A DNA stretch of 64,000 bases, taken from NCBI GenBank assembly GCA_035945115.1, contig DASZAN010000032.1:81533-145532 (forward strand), in the 5' to 3' direction. The translations under genes and the position numbers were made by a program. Positions within the stretch are counted from its first letter, which is position 1. Each line of letters opens with the position of its first letter. Below are positions 7,532-16,658 of the stretch, piece by piece. This DNA is from DAHUYF01 sp035945115. GTDB lineage: Bacteria > Pseudomonadota > Alphaproteobacteria > ATCC43930 > CGMCC-115725. The notes below the pieces were generated by a model. It was given only the letters and a program-made list of their open reading frames with translations, searched no databases and had not been told where the DNA came from.

Positions 7532-8287
7532 TCAGAGCGTGAGCCCGCCATCGACGTGGAGGCGCTGGCCGGTGATGTAGCTCGCCTCCTCGCTCAACAG
7601 AAAAGCCACCACCGCCGCCACCTCGTCCGGCCGGCCGAGCCGGGCGAGTGGGATGCGCTTCTTTGCATCTTCCCAGCGCGCGGCATCGAGCGCCGCGCTG
7701 GCGCCGGCATCCTTCTGGATATAGCCGGGAACGACGCAGTTGACGGTGATGCCCGTGGGCGCGAGCTGCGCCGCGAGCGAGCGTGCGAAGCCCTCGAGCC
7801 CGCTCTTCGCCGCCGCCGAGGCCGGAAAGGCGACGCCGCCCAGGGAGAAACGATGGGCGACGAAGGAGCTCACGGCAACGACGCGACCTGAAGGCGATTT
7901 CTTGAGCCATGGCAGCGCCGCGTCTGCGAGGCGGAAGAAGCCGCCGAGAATTGCCGCCACTGATGCGTCGAACCCAGCCGCATCCAACGCGCCGACCGGC
8001 CGGCGGTCGGCGAACCCGGCATTGGCGACGAGCCAATCGAGCCCGCCAAAGCCGGCAACGGCATCGTCGACGAGCCGTGCTGCCGTATCGGGCGCGGCGA
8101 GATCGCCGAGCGCCAGCCGGCACTCGCTGCCGCGCGCGGCACAATCCGCGGCGACGCGTTCCAGCGCAGCGCGGCGCTCGCGCGTATGCAGCAAAAGACG
8201 CGTGCCGGGACCGGCGATGCGGCGGACGATGGCGGCGCCGATGCCGCTCGCCGCACCGGTAACGAGGGCGATGCGCGCGGTACTCAC
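7532..8287 (-). CDS. SDR-family protein lacking the catalytic Tyr
   Basis: A 251-residue short-chain dehydrogenase/reductase. It has the NAD(P) motif VTGAASGIGAAIV near the N-terminus, NAG at about 85, and the terminal ITGQRLHVDGGLTL. The catalytic Ser is in VSSFVAH, but where YxxxK is expected the sequence is SAAAK, so the Tyr is replaced by Ser while the Lys remains. The GTG start at 8287 overlaps the preceding gene's TGA (GTGA), which indicates translational coupling. It is the last gene of the leftward LIV-transporter operon. It may be a reductase using another acid, or a binding protein. Confidence 0.85.
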   Translation of the reverse strand: MSTARIALVTGAASGIGAAIVRRIAGPGTRLLLHTRERRAALERVAADCAARGSECRLALGDLAAPDTAARLVDDAVAGFGGLDWLVANAGFADRRPVGALDAAGFDASVAAILGGFFRLADAALPWLKKSPSGRVVAVSSFVAHRFSLGGVAFPASAAAKSGLEGFARSLAAQLAPTGITVNCVVPGYIQKDAGASAALDAARWEDAKKRIPLARLGRPDEVAAVVAFLLSEEASYITGQRLHVDGGLTL

Positions 8288-9021
8288 GCCTCGCTCCAGC
8301 TGAAATCGCGCGGCTGCAGCCCGGCATGGAACCAGGTGAGGAAGCTCACGATGTCGAATACCGGACGGTGCACGTGGCGGGCGAGCGCGCGCGCATAGGG
8401 CGCCATGTTCGTGCATTCCAGCACGATGGCGCCGATATCAGGATGGCGCGCGAGGAGCGCGTCGCCGGCCTCGAGAATATCGCGCTCCGCGGCGGCGATA
8501 TCGAGCCGCGGCTCGTCGCCTAGGATGGCGCGGCTGAATTCGCGGCCGCCATCGGTGCCGATGATGGGCGTGTCGCGCGCCACGCCGGCGGCCTCGAGAT
8601 GCTCGGGCGAGAGCGTCGCCGCGCTGATGGTGAGGATTCCCACGCGCTTCCCGGCCGGTAGCAGGCGTTCGACAAGCGGCACTTGCATGAGGCTCGAGAT
8701 CGCCACGGGAACGCCGATGGCGCTCGCGATCTCGCGTTGGAAGAGCGAGAGAAAGCCGCAGCTGCTGGTAATCCCGTCGGCGCCGAGCGCCACCACCGCC
8801 CGCGCGCCCTCGATGAAGGCCGGTAGCAAGCCGTTGGCGCGGTCGCGCACGACGCGGTCGGGTGAAGCGCCGCGCACGACGTGATAGAGCACGGGAAAGG
8901 GCCATGTGCGCGCATTCCGGATATCGCCGGGAATGCGGGGAAAGCGCGTTTCGAGCAGGAGAATGCCGAGACGCGCGCCGTAGACCGACTTGCCGCCCTC
9001 GGCGATCTCGCGTGCGGTCAC
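8284..9021 (-). CDS. Asp/Glu racemase superfamily enzyme
   Basis: About 245 residues of the Asp/Glu racemase fold, which also includes maleate isomerase, hydantoin racemase and arylmalonate decarboxylase. The two catalytic-type cysteines are in ITSSCGFLSLF and IVLECTNMAPYA. The frame is open back to 9048. GTG at 9021, 5 bases after AGGGAGG, is my preferred start; GTG at 9039 would overlap the upstream stop as GTGA. The gene lies between a ThDP enzyme and an SDR in one operon, so its substrate is probably an acid handled by that pathway and not a cell-wall amino acid. Confidence 0.82.
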   Translation of the reverse strand: MTAREIAEGGKSVYGARLGILLLETRFPRIPGDIRNARTWPFPVLYHVVRGASPDRVVRDRANGLLPAFIEGARAVVALGADGITSSCGFLSLFQREIASAIGVPVAISSLMQVPLVERLLPAGKRVGILTISAATLSPEHLEAAGVARDTPIIGTDGGREFSRAILGDEPRLDIAAAERDILEAGDALLARHPDIGAIVLECTNMAPYARALARHVHRPVFDIVSFLTWFHAGLQPRDFSWSEA

Positions 9022-9035
9022 CGTCACCTCCCTGC

Positions 9036-10736
9036 TCACGCGACCCACTCGCTCACCGGCGCGCGCGCCTCGTGCAAGGGCTGCGCGATGATGTCGACGA
9101 GTGTCGGCCCCGAATGCTCGACCGCTTCCCGCAAGACGCCATGCAAGGCCGCGGGATCCTCGACCCGCCAGCTCTTGACGCCGAAGGCTGCCGCCACCTT
9201 GGCGTGGTCGGTGCGCGAGAAGTCGACGGAGAAATAACGCTGCTGATAGCCGCTCTTCTGGCCCGCCTTGATCCAGCCATAGACCGAGTTCGAGACGACG
9301 ATCATGGTGAGCGGCACGCCGAGTCGGGTGATCGTTTCGAGCTCGCCCGCGGTGAAGCCGAAGCTGCCGTCGCCCATCACCGCCACCACCTTCTTGCCGG
9401 GCCGGCCGAAATGCGCGCCCACCGCCGCCGACATGGAATATCCCAACGCACCATGCGCGCGGTTCGAGATGAATTGCCGCCCCGGCGCCGCCTGCGTGAA
9501 ATAGGCCGAGAAATAAGGGCAGGGCGTGCCGGGATCGGCGACCAGGACCGCATCGGGCGGCAGCACCGCCTGGAACTCGGCGACGATCCGCTCCGGCCGA
9601 ATAGGTGTTTCGTCCGACGCGGCGAGCGCACGGAAGGCGGCGAATTTCTCTGCCTTGGCGCGTGCCACGGCGGCGGCATCGAGCGTCTTGCCCTTCATTC
9701 GCCGCGCGGGCCCGAGCGCATGCCGCAGCGCCGCAAGCGCGAGCCGCGCATCGCCGACGAGTGCGGCGTCGGCACGATATGTCGCGCCGATCACACCGGC
9801 ATCGACGTCGATATGCACGACTTTCGTCTTGCCCGGCGCGGGATAGCGCCAGCGCTCGGTGGTGACCGAGCCGGCGCGACAGCCGACGAAGATGACGAGA
9901 TCGGCCGCGGCCACCAGCTCGCGCGTCTCGCGCGTCCCGCCATTGCTGCCGACGACGCCCAACGCGAGCGGATGGTCGTCGCCGATGCTGCCTTGGCCGC
10001 TGATCGTCGTGGCGACGGGCGCACCGAGCGCTTCGGCAAGCGCCTGTAGCTCCGCTTCAGCGCCGGCGATCACCACGCCGCCGCCGCAGATGAAGAGCGG
10101 ATTGCGCGCGCCGGCGAGGAGATCGGTGGCCTTCGCCACGGCCGCCGGATCGGGTGCCGTGGGACGCGCGGGAAAACGGCCGAGCGTCGCATCGCCCCAG
10201 ACGTCCTCGGCATCGACCGGCCCGTTCAGGACATCGAAGGGGAGCCCCAGATGCGCGGCGCCCGGCCGTCCCGTCGTCATCTGGGTAAAGGCGGCGCGGA
10301 CATGTTTGGGGATGTCGGCGGCGCGGTCGATGACCCGCGTCATCTTGGTGAGCGGGCGGAAGAGCGCCTCCTGGTCGAGCTCGGTCAAGGTGAAGCGGCC
10401 GCGCGAGCCTACGGAAATGTCGGTGGTGAGCGCGAGGATGGGGATTGATGACTCGTTCGCCTCCACCACACCCGGAAGAATGTAGGTGGCGCCGCCGCCG
10501 CTCGGCCCTTCGCAAACACCGACCCGGCCGCTGACGCGCGCATAGCCGTCCGCCATGTAGGCGGCCGAGCGTTCATCGCGCGTCAGGATGTGAGTCATGC
10601 CGTGATCGAGCCGATAGAGCGCATCGTAGAACGGCAAGCTGGTATCGCCGCACAGGCCGAAAATGTATTTGACGCCGTGCAGTTGTAGGAGGCGGACCAG
10701 CGCCTCGGCCCCGGTGAGTTGGTTGGTGGCGGTCAT
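9036..10736 (-). CDS. thiamine-diphosphate-dependent enzyme, acetolactate synthase-like
   Basis: A 566-residue three-domain ThDP enzyme. The Pyr domain has the activating Glu in TRDERSAAYMADGYAR (about 55). The central domain has the Rossmann-like GNPLF-type region (ARNPLFICGGGVV). The C-terminal PP domain has the ThDP motif from GDGSFGFTAGELETI to VVSNS (about 455-485). The family covers acetolactate synthase, benzoylformate decarboxylase, sulfoacetaldehyde acetyltransferase and oxalyl-CoA decarboxylase. No regulatory subunit gene is adjacent, so biosynthetic AHAS is unlikely. Its operon position suggests a catabolic 2-oxoacid decarboxylase or carboligase. Confidence 0.87.
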   Translation of the reverse strand: MTATNQLTGAEALVRLLQLHGVKYIFGLCGDTSLPFYDALYRLDHGMTHILTRDERSAAYMADGYARVSGRVGVCEGPSGGGATYILPGVVEANESSIPILALTTDISVGSRGRFTLTELDQEALFRPLTKMTRVIDRAADIPKHVRAAFTQMTTGRPGAAHLGLPFDVLNGPVDAEDVWGDATLGRFPARPTAPDPAAVAKATDLLAGARNPLFICGGGVVIAGAEAELQALAEALGAPVATTISGQGSIGDDHPLALGVVGSNGGTRETRELVAAADLVIFVGCRAGSVTTERWRYPAPGKTKVVHIDVDAGVIGATYRADAALVGDARLALAALRHALGPARRMKGKTLDAAAVARAKAEKFAAFRALAASDETPIRPERIVAEFQAVLPPDAVLVADPGTPCPYFSAYFTQAAPGRQFISNRAHGALGYSMSAAVGAHFGRPGKKVVAVMGDGSFGFTAGELETITRLGVPLTMIVVSNSVYGWIKAGQKSGYQQRYFSVDFSRTDHAKVAAAFGVKSWRVEDPAALHGVLREAVEHSGPTLVDIIAQPLHEARAPVSEWVA

Positions 10737-10773
10737 TCGTCCTCACTCCTTGACCGGATGATCGGCATCGCGG

Positions 10774-11757
10774 TCATGACACGCTCCGCTGGACACGCGC
10801 GAAGCCGAGCCGGCGCGCGGCCAGCACGATGAGCGCCGAAAGTCCGCCCATGTAGCTCCGCATCAGCGCGATCACCAGGATCGCGAAGATCACCATGTCC
10901 CATTCGCCATACTTGGCGAGATATGACGTCAGCATCTGGATGATGGGTGCACCGATCAATGGGCCGAGAAAGGTGCCGAGGCCGCCCACCACCACCATGA
11001 TGATGAGCTTCGCCATCTCGCTGAAATCGGCCATTTGCGGGCTCAGCACCAGCGTATAATGGCCGTAGAAGGCGCCGGCGAGGCCGGCGAGCGCGCTCGA
11101 GAAGGTAAAGACGAAGATTTTGACGCGGGTCGTGTCGATGCCGAGGCTTTGCGCGCGGAGCTCGTCATCCTTGATGGCGCGCATGAAATAGCCGAGCGGC
11201 GAGGCGACGACGAAATACATGAGCAGGACGCTCAGCACCGCGAGCGCGACGAAGGTGTCGTAATAGGCGTCCGGCCGCACATTGGCATAGAGCGCCGGCA
11301 CTATCAGCCCGAGCTCGCCGCGAGTGATGTTGAAGGCGGCCGTCAGCAGGATGTGAATCGTCTCGGCAAATGCCCAAGTGGCAATGGCGAGATAGATCGC
11401 GCGGAGCTTCAGCACCATGCGGCCCAGCGCATAACCCAGGATGGCGGCGACGGCGACGCCGCAGGTCATCGTCAGCCAAAGCGGCAGATGGTAGTAGCGG
11501 ATGAGGAGGCCCGAGGTGTAGGCGCCGACCGCGGCGAAAGCTTGATGCGCGAGCGAGAACTGGCCGGTGAACCCAGCGAGCAGGTTCCAGCTTGCGGCGA
11601 GAATGACGTAGTAGAGGCTGATCGTGAGGAGATGGAGGAGGTAGGGTCCGGCGACAAACGGCGCGAGCAGCAGCGCGACGGTCGAGAGCGCTGCGATTGC
11701 CAGAACGCGGCGCAGATCGAGGAACGTGCCGATGCTCTCGCTCAGCCGAGCAAGCAT
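10774..11757 (-). CDS. livM: LivM-type ABC permease
   Basis: A 327-residue inner-membrane permease of the branched-chain amino acid (HAAT) importer class. Many hydrophobic helices are present, and it carries the LivM signature region GFTGQFSLAHQAFAAVGAYTS near residue 65 and the EAA-like loop DELRAQSLGIDTTRVKIF. Its start overlaps the end of the ATPase gene (11742-11757), consistent with one operon. The transporter imports an unknown acid or amino acid; HAAT systems also carry aromatic acids, amides and urea. Confidence 0.92.
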   Translation of the reverse strand: MLARLSESIGTFLDLRRVLAIAALSTVALLLAPFVAGPYLLHLLTISLYYVILAASWNLLAGFTGQFSLAHQAFAAVGAYTSGLLIRYYHLPLWLTMTCGVAVAAILGYALGRMVLKLRAIYLAIATWAFAETIHILLTAAFNITRGELGLIVPALYANVRPDAYYDTFVALAVLSVLLMYFVVASPLGYFMRAIKDDELRAQSLGIDTTRVKIFVFTFSSALAGLAGAFYGHYTLVLSPQMADFSEMAKLIIMVVVGGLGTFLGPLIGAPIIQMLTSYLAKYGEWDMVIFAILVIALMRSYMGGLSALIVLAARRLGFARVQRSVS

Positions 11758-12476
11758 TCCTGGATGAGCTCCCTGATGCGCGGTGCGGTGAAGTCACGGG
11801 GCGGGCCTTCGGCTTTGATGCGGCCCAAATTGATCATGTAGATGTAGTCGGCATGCGGCAGCGCGTCCTCGACGTTCTGATCGACGAGCACGACGGTGGC
11901 ACCGATCGCCTGCCGCGCTCTGTCGAGGAGACCGTAGACCTCGTCGACGAGATTTGGGGCCAAGCCCGCCGTCGGCTCGTCCACCAGCATGAGCGTCGGT
12001 TCCGTCATCATCTCGCGCGCAACCGAAAGAAGGCGCCCCTGGCCGCCGCTCAAATCACCGGCGCGCAAACGCCGTCGTGCCGCGAGTGCTGGAAACGTCT
12101 CGTACGTGCGCTCGAACTGGCGACGAAGCCGCGCCTTGTCCTGTCGCAGCGTCCACGCGCCCATGCGCAGGTTCTCCTCGACGGTGAGATGCGGAAAGAT
12201 GTTGATCTCCTGCGGCACGTAGCTGATGCCCTGCCGCTTCACCGCATAGGGCTGGAGCGCGTCGATGCGCTCACCGTTGAAGGCAATGCTGCCGTCGTAC
12301 GGATGAAGAAAGCCGAAGATGGTGCGCAGCAAAGTGGACTTACCCGCGCCATTCGGCCCGATGATCAAGGTCAGCTTGTGCGCCTCAGCCGAAAGCGACA
12401 GGTCCTGCAAAATGTCGATGCCGCTTTGATAGCCGGCATGAATGCGCTTGACGGCGAGGAGGGACGCGGCGCTCAC
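11742..12476 (-). CDS. livF: LivF-type ABC transporter ATPase
   Basis: A 244-residue ATPase with Walker A GPNGAGKST, Q-loop VPQEINIFPHLTVEENL (LivF type), signature LSGGQGRLL, Walker B LMLVDEPTAGLAP and the H-loop position occupied by Gln (VLVDQNVEDAL, usual for LivF). The GTG start at 12476 overlaps the LivG stop as GTGA; the longer open frame upstream lies inside livG. It energises import together with LivG. Confidence 0.93.
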   Translation of the reverse strand: MSAASLLAVKRIHAGYQSGIDILQDLSLSAEAHKLTLIIGPNGAGKSTLLRTIFGFLHPYDGSIAFNGERIDALQPYAVKRQGISYVPQEINIFPHLTVEENLRMGAWTLRQDKARLRRQFERTYETFPALAARRRLRAGDLSGGQGRLLSVAREMMTEPTLMLVDEPTAGLAPNLVDEVYGLLDRARQAIGATVVLVDQNVEDALPHADYIYMINLGRIKAEGPPRDFTAPRIRELIQECLLG

Positions 12477-13204
12477 GCCCAACCCTTGCCGAGATAAGCC
12501 GCGATCACCTCGTGGCGCCCCGCCACCTCGTCGAGCGTCCCTTCGCTCACCACGTGTCCTTGCGCAAGGACGCTGATCGAGTGGCAAAGGCGGCGCATGA
12601 TCGCCATCTCGTGGCTGACGATCACGAAAGTGAGGCCGCGCGACCGGTTGGCCTCGAGGATGAGCTCGATGATCTCCTCCTTGATCACCGGGTTGATGCC
12701 GGCGAAGGGCTCGTCGAGGACGTAGCAGCGCAGCTCCGGCAGCATGAAGCCCGACGCCACCTGCAGGAGCGCGCGCTGGCCGCCGGAGAGCTCTTTCGCC
12801 GGCGCGTCAGCCAGCCGCGTGAGCTTGGTGAGTTCGAGCAGTTCGCGGGCCCGGGCCGAGCCTTCGGCGAGCGCGGCGCTGCCGCGCGCGAGATAGGGCA
12901 GCAGCAGGTTCTCGCGGACCGAGAGATTGCCGAAGAGGCGGCAGACCTGGAAGGTGCGCAAGAGCCCGCGCCGCGCGACGAGATGGGGCGGCAAGCCGGT
13001 GAGGCGCTCGCCGGCTAAACGGATCTCGCCGGCGCTTGGCGGGTAGATGCCGGTGATGAGGTTGACGAGCGTGGTTTTGCCTGCGCCGTTTGGTCCGATG
13101 AGGCCGCGAATCTCGCCGGCGGCAATGCTTATGGATACATCTTCGGTGGCGGTAATCCCGCCGAAGCGTTTGGTCAGTCCCTCGGTCTCGAGCAGTGTGG
13201 CCAT
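12473..13204 (-). CDS. livG: LivG-type ABC transporter ATPase
   Basis: A 243-residue ATPase with Walker A GPNGAGKTTLVNLITG, Q-loop TFQVCRLFGNLSVRENLLLP, signature LSGGQRALL, Walker B CYVLDEPFAGINP and H-loop VSHEMAIM. It is the second nucleotide-binding subunit of the importer. It follows livH by 3 bases and overlaps livF by 4. Confidence 0.94.
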   Translation of the reverse strand: MATLLETEGLTKRFGGITATEDVSISIAAGEIRGLIGPNGAGKTTLVNLITGIYPPSAGEIRLAGERLTGLPPHLVARRGLLRTFQVCRLFGNLSVRENLLLPYLARGSAALAEGSARARELLELTKLTRLADAPAKELSGGQRALLQVASGFMLPELRCYVLDEPFAGINPVIKEEIIELILEANRSRGLTFVIVSHEMAIMRRLCHSISVLAQGHVVSEGTLDEVAGRHEVIAAYLGKGWA

Positions 13205-13207
13205 GAC

Positions 13208-14101
13208 TCAGACGAGCCGCCCGCGTTCGCCGAAAAGTCCGGTCGGCCGCACCAGCAGGATGGCGATGACGAGGAGGAAGCCGTAGACATTTTGGTAGGG
13301 CGAGGAAATGAAGGCGGCGCCCAATGATTCGACGACGCCCAACAGCACGCCGGCGATGAGCGCGCCGGGGATCGAGCCCAGGCCGCCGATGACGATGATC
13401 TCGAAGCCCTTAACCGTCGTCACCACGCCGTTCGTGGGAAAGACCAGGAACACCGGCGCCAGCAGCGCGCCGGCGATGCCGGCGAGCGCCACGCCGATGC
13501 CGAAGGCCATCTGATCGAGGCGAAGAACGTTGACCCCGGCGGTCTCGACGCCGACGCGGCTTTGCGCGGTGGCCCGGAGCGCGAGGCCGAACCAGGTCTT
13601 GCGCAGCAGAAGATAAAAGAGGGCAATGGCGACGAGGGCGAAGACGAACGCGGCGACGCGCGCCCCGCTTTGCGGCAGCGGACCCAACATGACGGTCGGC
13701 AGATTGGAGCCGGGTGTGCGCTGATAGGGGCCGCCCAATCCGGTCGCGAGATTGCGCAATAGCAGGAGAAGCGCGATGGTGACGACCGTCGCGTAATCGT
13801 CCTTGCGCTCGATGCTGCGCGTGAACATCGGCTTGATCAGGATCGGTTCGACGATGGCGCCGAGGATGAACACGCCCAATCCGGCGATGGGAATGGCGAG
13901 ATACCAAAGATCGGGTCCGAGCAGCGAGACGACCAGCATGTACTGGAGATAGCTGCCGATCATGTAGAACTCGCCCATCGCCCAATTGATCATCTTGACG
14001 ATGCTGTAGATGAAGGTAATGCCGAGCGCCATCAGCGCGTAGAGCACGCCAATGGTGACGCCGGCGATCAGCGTCTGGACAAAGAGCTCGGTGGTGAACA
14101 T
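13208..14101 (-). CDS. livH: LivH-type ABC permease
   Basis: A 297-residue permease that begins with the LivH pattern LIAGVTIGVLYALMALGITF and carries INWAMGEFYMIGSYLQY. Eight or so membrane helices are visible. The cytoplasmic coupling loop RATAQSRVGVETAGVNVLRLDQMAF is well kept. It lies between the binding-protein gene (15-base gap) and livG. Confidence 0.94.
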   Translation of the reverse strand: MFTTELFVQTLIAGVTIGVLYALMALGITFIYSIVKMINWAMGEFYMIGSYLQYMLVVSLLGPDLWYLAIPIAGLGVFILGAIVEPILIKPMFTRSIERKDDYATVVTIALLLLLRNLATGLGGPYQRTPGSNLPTVMLGPLPQSGARVAAFVFALVAIALFYLLLRKTWFGLALRATAQSRVGVETAGVNVLRLDQMAFGIGVALAGIAGALLAPVFLVFPTNGVVTTVKGFEIIVIGGLGSIPGALIAGVLLGVVESLGAAFISSPYQNVYGFLLVIAILLVRPTGLFGERGRLV

Positions 14102-14116
14102 CGCCGCGGAAGGCGC

Positions 14117-15304
14117 TCAGGGCGCCGTGCCGACATGCTCCAGAACGAGCGTCGCGTTCCGCCAATCCTGGTTGGGCTCGGTGTATTTCAAGATGAGAAT
14201 TGGCGGCGACCAGTTGTGCCAATAAACGCCCGCCGCGCGCGGAAACGTGACCGGCGTCGCCGCCCAGTTCTTGAATGTACCCGTCTCGAGCGCCTTGATG
14301 ATCGCCTTGGGGTCGGTGCTCTTCGCCTGTTCGGCGGCTTCCGCGAGGATCATCACATCGCCGAAGCCATTGAGCGAGGAATAGACTGGCGGCTCGTTGA
14401 ATTTCTCCTGATAGCGCTTGGCGAACCACTCGCCCACATCGCTCAGCTTCTGCCGCGGCGAGTAATAGGCGATGAAATAGATGCCGTTGCCGTTCTTGGG
14501 ATGGAGCTGCCAGTACTGCGGCCGCACCGGCGCGTCGTAGGAGAGCAGCATCGGCGTCTGCGGCAGGAGGCCGATGGTCTCCGCCTGATCGATCATGAGG
14601 TCGAGCGGCTGACCGACGCCGATGTTGACGACGACATCGGGCTTGAACGCCTTCACTTGAAGGAGCTGCGGCGTCAAATCGGTCGCGCTGTGGTCGAAGG
14701 TGATTTTTTGCAGCGTAAGGCCGAGCTTCTTGTCGTCGTTCTGCCGCTCGGTCTCCTCGGCGATGCCGATGCCGTAATCGGTGGTCTCCGCCACCAGCGA
14801 GATACGCTTGTAATTCTGCTTCTGGAAGAAGGCGAGGAAGGTCTGCACGCGAATGGGATCGATCGCATGCGTGCGGAACGCCACCTCGTAGTGTTTCGCG
14901 GTGATATCCGCAGCCGAGGCCTGCGTCGAGATGGTGGGAACGCCGAGCTCGTTCGCGACTTCGTTGACGGCGATATTGACGGAGCTGTGGAAGAAGCCGG
15001 TGATGCCGATCACCTGCTCCTCGCCGACGAGGCGGCGATATCCGGCGATGCCCGCTTCGGTGCGTCCCTGCGAATCCTGCACCGCGAGCGCGATCGGTTT
15101 GCCGCCGAGAATGCCCTTCATCTCATTGTTGACGTATTCGACGGCGAGTTCGCCGCCGCGGCGGATCAGTTGTCCGGCCGACGGATCACCCGGCGGCGAC
15201 AGCGGAATCTCGAGGCCGATCATGACCGGCTTGTCGGCTGCGAACGAGCCGCCAGTCAGCGCCAAGAGCGCCGCGATGCCTGCCGCAAGGCCTCTTCCCT
15301 TCAT
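14117..15304 (-). CDS. periplasmic substrate-binding protein of the LIV-type importer
   Basis: A 395-residue type I periplasmic binding protein (Leu/Ile/Val-binding class). From the ATG at 15304 (GGGAGGGAGTC just upstream) it has a Sec signal with a cleavage site after GGSFA. The mature protein starts DKPVMIGLEIPLSPPGDPSAG. Other landmarks are GITGFFHSSVNIAVNEVANE and DYGIGIAEETERQ. It is first in the operon and so probably the most expressed gene. The ligand cannot be read from the sequence. Confidence 0.92.
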   Translation of the reverse strand: MKGRGLAAGIAALLALTGGSFAADKPVMIGLEIPLSPPGDPSAGQLIRRGGELAVEYVNNEMKGILGGKPIALAVQDSQGRTEAGIAGYRRLVGEEQVIGITGFFHSSVNIAVNEVANELGVPTISTQASAADITAKHYEVAFRTHAIDPIRVQTFLAFFQKQNYKRISLVAETTDYGIGIAEETERQNDDKKLGLTLQKITFDHSATDLTPQLLQVKAFKPDVVVNIGVGQPLDLMIDQAETIGLLPQTPMLLSYDAPVRPQYWQLHPKNGNGIYFIAYYSPRQKLSDVGEWFAKRYQEKFNEPPVYSSLNGFGDVMILAEAAEQAKSTDPKAIIKALETGTFKNWAATPVTFPRAAGVYWHNWSPPILILKYTEPNQDWRNATLVLEHVGTAP

Positions 15305-15471
15305 GACTCCCTCCCGATCCACGCCGCAGCTTGTCGCCGCCGCCTTCCTGCTACCTTATCAAGTGCTTTCTGCCGCCGCCAGAATGGCGCAGAGACCGCG
15401 CGGATCGCGCTGTTGTCGCGCTGGCACCGCGGGTCTATGCTCGGTGCCAAATGCGATCACAGGAGGACACC

Positions 15472-16200
15472 ATGGCGAAAAGCGAGTTCCGCCTCCAGCT
15501 CGAAGACGCAATCCAGAAGCGGCATTCGAAGGTGCATCCCTGGAGCGATGCCTGGGTGTCGGGCCGCTTGAACCGGCATCTCCTCGGCGAATGGACGAAG
15601 CAGCATTACCACTATGTGAGCCACTTCTCCTCCTGGCTCGCCACCGTCTTTGGCAACTGCGTCGACGACGACATCCGCCATTACCTCGCCGAGAACATCA
15701 TGGAGGAAGAGGGCTTCGTCGGCGATGCCGGCTTCCCAGCGGTGAAGCATACCGACCTGCTGCTCGATTTCAGCGAGCATTGCGGCATGCGCCGGCAAGA
15801 GATCATCGATGCGCAGGTGAACGGCGAGCTTTTGCCGGAGACGTTGGGGTTGCAGAGCTGGTGTTATCGCCAGTCGCATCGGCCGCCCGTCGAAGCACTC
15901 GCCGGCTTGCTGGTCGGCCTCGAGTCCCAGGTGCCGCAGATTTACAGCCGCACCACGCCGCCGCTCGTCGAGAAATACGGCTTTACCGAGGAAGAAATCG
16001 TCTTCTTCCGCCTCCACATCGTCGCCGATCAGGAACATGGCGAGCGCGGCTTCGCCATTCTCGAGGCGCACGCGACCACGCCGGAGATTCAGGCCACTTG
16101 CGTACGGCTGGTGCGCGAAGCGACGATGATGCGCCGGCTCTATCTCGACGGGCTCTACAACAAGTTCCTGGCGGGCCCACAGGCGCAGGCGGCGGAGTAG
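15472..16200 (+). CDS. TenA/PqqC-like iron-containing redox enzyme family protein
   Basis: A 242-residue all-helical protein of the haem-oxygenase-like/TenA-PqqC fold. Likely metal or substrate ligands are the acidic and His residues in AENIMEEEGFVGDAGFPAV and in FRLHIVADQEHGERGF. AGGAGG precedes the ATG by 5-6 bases; earlier in-frame starts lie in the intergenic region and lack ribosome sites. It diverges from the importer operon and begins a three-gene rightward group. Members include thiaminases, PqqC and diiron oxygenases, so a diiron oxidase role is possible. Confidence 0.82.
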   Translation: MAKSEFRLQLEDAIQKRHSKVHPWSDAWVSGRLNRHLLGEWTKQHYHYVSHFSSWLATVFGNCVDDDIRHYLAENIMEEEGFVGDAGFPAVKHTDLLLDFSEHCGMRRQEIIDAQVNGELLPETLGLQSWCYRQSHRPPVEALAGLLVGLESQVPQIYSRTTPPLVEKYGFTEEEIVFFRLHIVADQEHGERGFAILEAHATTPEIQATCVRLVREATMMRRLYLDGLYNKFLAGPQAQAAE

Positions 16201-16216
16201 CGGCAGGACTCATCCC

Positions 16217-16645
16217 GTGCTCACTTACAAGACCCTCAGCCTCGAAGAGGCCGAGCTGATGCTGGATGCCGCGCAGAAAAAGGCGGCGGAGATGAGCGTG
16301 CCCGAGGTGCTATGCGTTGCCGACGGCGCGGGCTATCCGATTGCGCTGCGCCGCCTCAACGGCGGCAAGGTGACGAGCGTGCAGATCGCGATCAACAAGG
16401 CCTTCACCGCCGCTGGCCACCGCAAGCCCACGCATCATTACAAGAACGCGCTTCCCGGCGAGGAGGCCTTCGGCATCTTCACTCAGCATGAGGGGCGCTT
16501 CACCGTCTTCGTCGGCGGCTTTCCCGTGGTGGTGGATGGGCAGGTGGTGGGCAGCATCGCCGCTTCCGGCGGCAATGGGGAGCAGGACATCGCCTGTTGC
16601 GAGGCGGGTATTGCCGCCCTCATGAGCCATCTCGGCAAGCGATGA
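16217..16645 (+). CDS. GlcG/HbpS family protein (DUF336)
   Basis: A 142-residue protein starting at GTG. It has the family pattern: N-terminal helix (LSLEEAELMLDAAQKKA), strand VPEVLCVADGAGYPIALRRL, SVQIAINKAFTAAG, and the C-terminal GGFPVVVDGQVVGSIAASGG followed by EQDIACCEAGI. Members bind haem or cobalamin or act as accessory proteins in glycolate, propanediol and aromatic-degradation operons. It follows the TenA-like gene by 16 bases and precedes the Rieske gene by 13. Confidence 0.88.
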   Translation: MLTYKTLSLEEAELMLDAAQKKAAEMSVPEVLCVADGAGYPIALRRLNGGKVTSVQIAINKAFTAAGHRKPTHHYKNALPGEEAFGIFTQHEGRFTVFVGGFPVVVDGQVVGSIAASGGNGEQDIACCEAGIAALMSHLGKR

Positions 16646-16658
16646 GCCGCCGCCTCCG

